A stretch of 11,285 nucleotides of DNA from Clostridia bacterium (GTDB taxonomy: Bacteria; Bacillota; Clostridia; Oscillospirales; CAG-272), in contig JAFTMP010000040.1 of assembly GCA_017452335.1 (NCBI GenBank), positions 1 through 11,285 on the forward strand, read 5' to 3'. Below are positions 6,618 through 11,285 of the stretch, in pieces. Below the pieces are notes generated by a model. That model was not told the origin of the DNA. It saw only the letters and a list, made by a program, of their open reading frames with translations, and ran no database searches. Position 1 is the first letter of the stretch. The number at the start of each line of letters is the position of its first letter. The position numbers and the translations under genes are program-made.

Positions 6618-7265
6618 ATGGAAAACATTCATTTTGATGAACAAGCGTGTGTGGGAGAAGTGCCTCTGTGGCGTATTGCCCGCGCGGTACAGTATCAGCT
6701 TGCCCCGTTTGGCTTTGCAGATTTGCAGGCGCATCTGGGGGTGGCGCAGTGTATTCGCGATCGGGTTGCATGCGGGTGCTTTGAAGACAATCTGATGAGG
6801 GCGGTACGTATTCCCTTAAAGGGGCATCAAGGTCCCCTTGACCCGCGGGCGCTTGAGGCGGCGGGGAAGGTCTTTATTCAAAAAAGCATCCCATACCCCC
6901 ACTGGCAGATCACGCATGCCCTGGTGCCCTCGTGTAGGCAGGAGGTGCTGTTATCACATGCACTGCGGGGGGCAAAGGAACTCCGGTATTTGGGGCGTGA
7001 TGACGAGCAATCGGCTTTTGAAATGCTCTATTTGGGTGTGCGGTGCACTTACAAGGTGCTGATTGCGGAATACAGACTGTATTCCAATGCCAAGCGGTTT
7101 TTGGATTTTTTAAAGCAGAAGGGACTGGAGGGAAGGATCGTGGTTGACGGGCAGGGATACACGATCCTTTCAGGACAGTTTTATACCAAACAAGCCGCCG
7201 TACGCTATCAAAGGATCCTTTCAGAAAAAGGATTTTCCGGCGGTGCCATCCTGTTTGGATTTTAA
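6618..7265 (+). CDS. SPOR-like domain protein with possible degenerate SleB-type hydrolase domain
   Basis: This 215-aa protein begins at ATG 6618, six bases after the previous stop, with only AAGGG at short spacing. Residues about 144-213 have the SPOR domain pattern: Y-K-V-L, a helix with NAKRFLDFLKQKG, a strand RIVVDGQGYTILSGQF, then a helix KQAAVRYQRILSEKG and a last strand. SPOR domains bind glycan strands of peptidoglycan. Residues about 19-90 (IARAVQYQLA, HLGVAQCIRDRV, CFEDNLMRAV) recall the SleB/cell-wall hydrolase core (LARAVYAEARGE, VAVAQVVLNRV). In that alignment the catalytic Glu position is Gln27, which suggests loss of activity or a different enzyme. There is no signal peptide, so export would need a holin or lysis. 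The SPOR call is fairly good; the SleB call is tentative. Confidence 0.6.
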   Translation: MENIHFDEQACVGEVPLWRIARAVQYQLAPFGFADLQAHLGVAQCIRDRVACGCFEDNLMRAVRIPLKGHQGPLDPRALEAAGKVFIQKSIPYPHWQITHALVPSCRQEVLLSHALRGAKELRYLGRDDEQSAFEMLYLGVRCTYKVLIAEYRLYSNAKRFLDFLKQKGLEGRIVVDGQGYTILSGQFYTKQAAVRYQRILSEKGFSGGAILFGF

Positions 7266-7306
7266 GAAAAAGCCGTATTGCAAAACGTGGGAAAGGAGAA
7301 GGTCAA

Positions 7307-7543
7307 GTGACGATTATTACGGTCTGTGCCATTATTATGGCACTGTATCAGAGCATGCTGACGGTGTTGCTCATTTTACTCTTGGAGGAGGAGCGCAAGA
7401 TGCTCTACCGCTTTTTGTCGGGAAGAGCGATTAGTGAAGAGCAGGCGGGAGGCTTTAAGCGTCCCGCTGATCGGATGAAGGAACTGAAAAAAAGATGGCG
7501 CATGCCCTTTATGAAGGAAGAGAAGGGAGATGAGAGACACTGA
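7307..7543 (+). CDS. Small single-pass membrane protein (78 aa)
   Basis: The start is GTG 7307, with AAAGGAG 8 bases upstream. Residues about 2-26 form one long hydrophobic segment (ITVCAIIMALYQ, then LTVLLILLL). It is followed by EEERK and a charged, strongly basic tail (FKRPADRMKELKKRW) of about 45 residues. The expected topology is N-out or short N-tail with a cytoplasmic basic tail. It sits between a peptidoglycan-related protein and the portal. A holin-like, spanin-like or membrane-tethering role is conceivable, but no family is recognised. The TGA at 7541-7543 overlaps the apparent beginning of the portal reading frame. Confidence 0.7.
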   Translation: MTIITVCAIIMALYQSMLTVLLILLLEEERKMLYRFLSGRAISEEQAGGFKRPADRMKELKKRWRMPFMKEEKGDERH

Positions 7544-9453
7544 GCATCTTAAAAAAAGAACAAAAAGCGCAAAGACAGCAGGAGACGGTCCTTTGCTATG
7601 ATGGGGATGGAAAGCGTCTGTTTGCCGAGGATTTGGTGGCAATGGTAGAAAAGGAGGCAGAAAAACGAAAGCTGGCGCGTCTTCCCTTTGAATTGCAGTG
7701 GCGGCTGAACAGCAATTTTTTGTCGGGCAATCAGCACTGCGATATCAACGTGCATCGCGGGACGGTGGAAAACTATGCGCCTTTATACGATTACATGTCC
7801 AGAGAGGTCTTTAACCGTATTGCACCCATTATGGAAACCCGCATGTCTCAGTTAAAGAGGGTGAACTACGACTTGGCGGTTCTGCCTAAGAGCAATGAAT
7901 ACGAGGATCAGCTCAAGGCGAAAATCGCGGGCAAGCTGTTATCCTCCAAGATGAAGAGCGAGGAGTATCGGGCGTGCTTTGAAAGAGTTTTGGGGCTTTG
8001 CGAGCTGATGGGCAGTGCATTCGTGCTCTCCTGGTGGGATGACAAAGCAAGCGCTCTGCCGTCTTTGGAAGGCGAGGATGCCAATCAGGCAGACGTGGCA
8101 TTTACCGTGCTGAGTCCCTTTGAGATCCTGCCGGAGGAGCTGTATGTTGAAGGGATCGCGGAGCAACCCTCTATTATTCTGGAGCAGGTCAAGAGCACAA
8201 AGGAGTTATACGAGCTTTACGGAGTGCGTTTGGAGGGCGGGAAGGTATCCTGTTGCGGGCTGGTTGCCACAGACGGCGCGGGCGGTCTTGGCTACGAGGC
8301 AAGCACCCAGGCGCTGGGCAGTGTGCTTCGAGAGGATGCACTGATCCTGCGCACCTACATGGAAAAGCCGTCGCAGACCTATCCCGGAGGGCGTTTTATC
8401 CTCACTGCGGGAGGAAAGCTGTTATATTACGGTGCTCTGCCTTACGGCGGGTATCCTCTTTGCATGCTGAAATCCAAGAGGGTCTCGGGGCAGTTTTTCG
8501 GACACAGCGTGATCGAAAATCTGATCCCCTTGCAACGCAGCTACAACGGGATCAAAAACAGGATCAACGATTACATCAACCGTTCTACCTGCGGTCAACT
8601 CCTTATTGAGGAGGGCTCGGTGGACGCCGAGGATCTGACCGAAACGGGACTTGTTCCGGGTGCGCCCATTGTGTACAGCCGCGGTGCTACACTCCCCACC
8701 CTATTGGATACCCCCGAGCTTTCCGATTTTGCCTGTGCCCAGTGCGAAAAGCTGGAGCAGGATATGGAGTATGCGGCAGGCGTTTCGGGCATGCTTGCGG
8801 GAGGCAATTTGCCCTCCTCGGTCAATTCCGCTCTTGCCATTGAGCTTCTGCAAAGCATGGACACTACCAGACTTTCGCTCTACGCAGAAAACCTGCGCTT
8901 GGGGGTGCTGGAGCTGGCGCGTATTTGGCTTTCCATATACAGACGGTATATCACAGATAGCCGCGCCATTGCCATTGCGGGTAGAAACGGAAGAGGTGCC
9001 ATCGTGTGCTTCCTCGGCTCGGACTTGAACAGCGACGAGCTGTATTTTGAAAGCGAAAACGAGCTTCAGGTTCGTCGGGAGGAGCAGAGAGCGCGCTATG
9101 TTCAAGCGCTGAATTTGGGGTTGTTTTCCGACGAAAACGGACGTTTATCTCCCAAAGCCAAGAGCGGGGCTTTGCGAAAGCTTTTGGGCAAGGGGGGAGA
9201 GATTCCCTTTTGTGAAGAAGAGCTTCAAGGGGAGAACGCCTGCAATGAGCATGCCGATTTTGAAGAGGATCTGCCTTTGCGGGTGCATGCGCTGGACGAT
9301 CATTTGATCCATTTGCAGGAGCACCGCTTGTATGCCCTGCAGGATCGGTTCAGAGCGCTGGAAGAAAAAGACCCCGAACGGGCGCAAAAGCTTTTGGCGC
9401 ACATCAAGGAGCATGGTGAACAGCTCAAGGAGCAACAGAAAGGAGAAGCGTGA
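7540..9453 (+). CDS. Phage portal protein (P22-like type)
   Basis: The portal is the dodecameric ring at one capsid vertex through which TerL pumps DNA; tail parts attach to it later. Counting from TTG 7633 (606 aa), family-like stretches are PFELQWRLNSNFLSGNQ (18-34), REVFNRIAP (57-65), GYPLCMLKSKRVSGQFFG (273-290), LIPLQRSYNGIKNR (297-310), EEGSVDAEDL (326-335) and a long helical stem, then a helical C-terminus (about 546-600). The 5' end is uncertain. The frame is open and coding-like back to a stop at 7531, so I extend it to CTG 7540, which overlaps the upstream TGA and lies 10 bases after GGAG. Conventional alternatives are TTG 7633 or ATG 7642 (after GAGGA). An ATG at 7530 would join the frame if the A7 tract at 7551-7557 were one base shorter. 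Confidence 0.9.
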   Translation: MSILKKEQKAQRQQETVLCYDGDGKRLFAEDLVAMVEKEAEKRKLARLPFELQWRLNSNFLSGNQHCDINVHRGTVENYAPLYDYMSREVFNRIAPIMETRMSQLKRVNYDLAVLPKSNEYEDQLKAKIAGKLLSSKMKSEEYRACFERVLGLCELMGSAFVLSWWDDKASALPSLEGEDANQADVAFTVLSPFEILPEELYVEGIAEQPSIILEQVKSTKELYELYGVRLEGGKVSCCGLVATDGAGGLGYEASTQALGSVLREDALILRTYMEKPSQTYPGGRFILTAGGKLLYYGALPYGGYPLCMLKSKRVSGQFFGHSVIENLIPLQRSYNGIKNRINDYINRSTCGQLLIEEGSVDAEDLTETGLVPGAPIVYSRGATLPTLLDTPELSDFACAQCEKLEQDMEYAAGVSGMLAGGNLPSSVNSALAIELLQSMDTTRLSLYAENLRLGVLELARIWLSIYRRYITDSRAIAIAGRNGRGAIVCFLGSDLNSDELYFESENELQVRREEQRARYVQALNLGLFSDENGRLSPKAKSGALRKLLGKGGEIPFCEEELQGENACNEHADFEEDLPLRVHALDDHLIHLQEHRLYALQDRFRALEEKDPERAQKLLAHIKEHGEQLKEQQKGEA

Positions 9454-9911
9454 TGATGAATGAAGTCAACAGAGAAGTGCAGGGCACTGTAAAAGGGGAG
9501 GGGGCGGCAGGTCTTACTTACGAGCAGCTGCAGGCGCAGAACGAAACGATGCAGGCAGAGCTCTCTGCCCTCAAAACGCAGATGCTTCAAAGGGAAGAGG
9601 AAGAAAAGGGGCTCGGCAGGCTGGAGGAGCTGGTGGGCTCCCGCAACCAGCCGCTATACAAGGAGGTTTTGCAAAAGGCGCAGATGGAGGAGCTTGCCTC
9701 CCTGCCTTATGAAAAGCGCTGTGAGCTGGGGTATTTTATCCGTATGGGTGAGCTGGCGCATGCGGATAGATCAAAGCAATACAGTGCGAAAACCACCCTT
9801 CCTCCCCGCTTTGCTCCCTCCCATGCAGGCGGGCAGGTTGCCATTTCCGAGATGAAGACCCCCACCACCTTTGAAATGGCAAGAGAAAACGCCAAGAAAT
9901 ACTTTAACTGA
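9453..9911 (+). CDS. Putative capsid scaffolding protein
   Basis: This 152-aa protein starts at ATG 9453, which shares its A with the portal stop (TGATG) and lies 7 bases after AGGAG. GTG 9450 and ATG 9456 are in-frame alternatives. Residues about 21-62 are a Glu/Gln/Leu-rich coiled coil (LTYEQLQAQNETMQAEL onward). A second helical part (66-103) and a Pro/Ser/Thr-containing linker follow, then a helical tail (FEMARENAKKYFN). Position between portal and major capsid, small size, coiled coil and a short amphipathic C-terminal helix are what scaffolding proteins show; the C-terminal helix commonly binds the coat protein. Function is inferred from architecture and order, not from a recognised sequence family. 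Confidence 0.75.
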   Translation: MMNEVNREVQGTVKGEGAAGLTYEQLQAQNETMQAELSALKTQMLQREEEEKGLGRLEELVGSRNQPLYKEVLQKAQMEELASLPYEKRCELGYFIRMGELAHADRSKQYSAKTTLPPRFAPSHAGGQVAISEMKTPTTFEMARENAKKYFN

Positions 9912-9958
9912 ACAACATTCGGTATAAAAACTACAAGAAAAAAGGAGAACGATAACAG

Positions 9959-11194
9959 ATGTCTACAAATCTTAACAAAATTTCAGCGATCTTAAAGGAT
10001 CAGTATTTGCCCGCTTTGAAAAATCAGATCACCACCGCTCCCTCTCCCTTTATGGAGCTGATCAAGAAAGTGCCCCTGATGAGCGGTGGAAAGATCACTG
10101 CCGCCGCCCCCTTTGGCATTAACGGCGGCTTTGGCTTTGGCAGCGAAGGGGAGGGCACACCTGTGTCCGGCTCCAGAGCCTATAAGCGCTTTGAGGTGGA
10201 TCCCGTGGATATGTACGTGGACGTACGCATTTCCGATAAAACCGTGAAGCTGGCAAATGAAGCCGGTGCCCTGCTTGGTGCCCTGGAGGATGAGGTGATG
10301 GGCTCTTATGAAGCCGCCAAGTGGAACGTGGCAAGAGCGCTGTTTGGCAATGGCAGCGGAGTGCTGTGTAAGATCACCTCGCCTGTGGTGCTCTCCGATG
10401 AGCAGGGCACTGCCTCCTTTACGGTGGACAATTGCTCTGCGCTGATCGAAGGGCTGACCGTGGACGTGTACGCCTATGCTTCCTCAAGTGATAGCGAAGG
10501 GGCACTGCCCTCTACCAACAAGGCGGTACGCATCAAGGAGATCGACAGAGACAGCAATACAGTGGTGCTTGACAGCAACCTACTAAGCGTTTCTGTTCAG
10601 TCCACTGCCATGAATGCGTACGGGTTCTTGACCGTGCAGGGCTCTCATAACAAGGAGATCACCGGTCTGAAAGCAATTTTTGATGACAGCGTGAAGGAGC
10701 TGTATGGCTATGAAAAGGAGAAAAATGCTTTTATCTGTCCTCTTTGTGTGGATGCCAAGAACGCTCCCTCTGATTCTACCATTTACGATGCGGTGAAGAG
10801 GGCGCTGGATTACAGAAACGGCAAGATCAATCTGGTGATGATGGGCGACGATGCCTTTAAGGCATATCAAAGCTACATGAGATCAAACAACTTGGTGGTT
10901 TGCGATAAAGCATCATTTGTGTGCGGTGCCACCGGATACAAGGTGATGGTGGGCAGTCATACCGTGACCGTGGTAAACGAGCGCATGGTGCCTGCGAATG
11001 AGGCGTGGTGTGTGGATACCGATGCCTTTGTCTTTGCCCATCTGGAATTTGACTTCTGCGATTACGGCTCTACCGGCATCTTCCAGCTCATCCCCGGAAC
11101 CTCTTACTACAGAGCACTGCTTGCCTCTTACGGCAATCTGATCTGTAAGAACCCCTGCGGCTGTGTAAAGATCATCAACTGCGCAGAGGCTTAA
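9959..11194 (+). CDS. Phage major capsid protein (HK97-fold type)
   Basis: This 411-aa protein starts at ATG 9959 after AAAAAAGGAG. It forms the icosahedral shell together with the upstream scaffold and portal. The N-terminus is amphipathic and helical, then comes a Gly-rich E-loop-like stretch (GGFGFGSEGEGTPVSG, 56-71) and the strand KRFEVDPVDMYVDVRISDK (77-94). A long helix follows (95-130). A beta-rich insertion of about 135-225 (LTVDVYAY, KAVRIKEIDRDSNTVVLDS) resembles the added domain many such coats carry. A conserved-looking helix YDAVKRALDYRNGKINLVMMG (276-296) and the C-terminal GTSYYRALLASYGNL complete the fold. Twelve cysteines are present, including FICPLC (258-263) and a C-terminal cluster (396, 400, 402, 408), which is unusual. 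The family call rests on size, order and overall pattern. Confidence 0.88.
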   Translation: MSTNLNKISAILKDQYLPALKNQITTAPSPFMELIKKVPLMSGGKITAAAPFGINGGFGFGSEGEGTPVSGSRAYKRFEVDPVDMYVDVRISDKTVKLANEAGALLGALEDEVMGSYEAAKWNVARALFGNGSGVLCKITSPVVLSDEQGTASFTVDNCSALIEGLTVDVYAYASSSDSEGALPSTNKAVRIKEIDRDSNTVVLDSNLLSVSVQSTAMNAYGFLTVQGSHNKEITGLKAIFDDSVKELYGYEKEKNAFICPLCVDAKNAPSDSTIYDAVKRALDYRNGKINLVMMGDDAFKAYQSYMRSNNLVVCDKASFVCGATGYKVMVGSHTVTVVNERMVPANEAWCVDTDAFVFAHLEFDFCDYGSTGIFQLIPGTSYYRALLASYGNLICKNPCGCVKIINCAEA

Positions 11195-11204
11195 ATGACT
11201 ACAT

Positions 11205-11238
11205 GGCGGTTTTGAAGGCTCGTTCTTTCAAAACCGCC
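11205..11238 (+). other. Strong hairpin between the capsid gene and the next gene
   Basis: A perfect 12-bp inverted repeat has arms at 11205-11216 (GGCGGTTTTGAA) and 11227-11238, with a 10-base loop, starting 10 bases after the capsid stop. It is followed by TATATTG, not a T-tract, so full intrinsic termination is unlikely. It could stabilise the capsid mRNA 3' end, act as a partial terminator, or mark an RNA processing point that raises capsid over downstream products. Its right arm can pair instead with the next ribosome site. Confidence 0.75.
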
Positions 11239-11260
11239 TATATTGAAAGGAGAACGAAAC

Positions 11261-11285
11261 GTGACAAAAGAAGAGCTTTATAAAC
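11261..11285 (+). CDS. Start of a downstream phage gene, cut by the window edge
   Basis: GTG 11261 is preceded by AAAGGAG (11246-11252) at 8-base spacing, matching the ribosome site style of the capsid gene. The visible peptide is MTKEELYK. By position a head-tail connector or adaptor would be expected, but eight residues do not identify it. Confidence 0.65.

Noticed and set aside
7530..7601. Short 23-codon ORF from ATG 7530
   Set aside because: As it stands it ends quickly at a TGA near 7599; it is more useful as a clue to a frameshifted portal start than as a separate gene.
9923..9928. TATAAA as a separate promoter for the capsid gene
   Set aside because: No -35 at 16-18 bp spacing and it sits in an A-rich leader; the gene is better explained as part of the operon.
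11205..11245. Intrinsic terminator after the capsid gene
   Set aside because: The stem is strong but no T-run follows (TATATTG), so I list it as a hairpin, not a terminator.

Overview
The window looks like chromosome of a Gram-positive, low-to-mid-GC Clostridia-type bacterium, probably an uncultured gut or rumen relative of Ruminococcaceae/Oscillospiraceae. The evidence is strong AAAGGAG-type ribosome binding sites, frequent GTG starts, a bacterial AsnA, and a secreted papain-like protease carrying a C-terminal dockerin. This placement is inference; no rRNA or other phylogenetic marker is present.

Left part (1-4565) is host-like. asnA (5'-truncated by the window edge) reads rightward into a perfect 18-bp bidirectional terminator. 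It shares that terminator with a leftward membrane-anchored metallophosphoesterase. Upstream of the phosphoesterase, also leftward, is a large secreted cysteine protease with a dockerin domain. That gene has a clear extended -10 promoter near 4609-4617.

The 214-bp intergenic stretch 4566-4779 holds two back-to-back promoter candidates and three short palindromes. It divides the host genes from a rightward, tightly packed phage packaging and head operon (4780 to the right edge). The order is: short terminase small subunit candidate, terminase large subunit, a 57-aa unknown, a 215-aa protein with a C-terminal SPOR-like domain and a possible degenerate SleB-like N-terminus, a 78-aa single-membrane-segment protein, P22-type portal, scaffold-like coiled-coil protein, HK97-fold-type major capsid protein, and the first codons of another gene. 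Several genes overlap by GTGA or TGATG junctions, so they are probably transcribed and translated as one unit. TerL packages DNA through the portal into a shell made of capsid protein assembled on the scaffold.

Points of interest are: the packaging operon starts directly beside a host gene with no integrase or repressor between them; an envelope-type pair (SPOR/hydrolase-like protein plus small membrane protein) is inserted between terminase and portal; the portal 5' end has no normal start codon but an A7 tract that would restore an ATG start if one base were removed; and two mutually exclusive RNA hairpins lie between the capsid gene and the next gene. The region may be one end of a prophage, a decayed prophage, or a domesticated or gene-transfer-agent-like particle locus. 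The window alone cannot decide between these. I saw no tRNA, rRNA, CRISPR array, insertion sequence or integrase.
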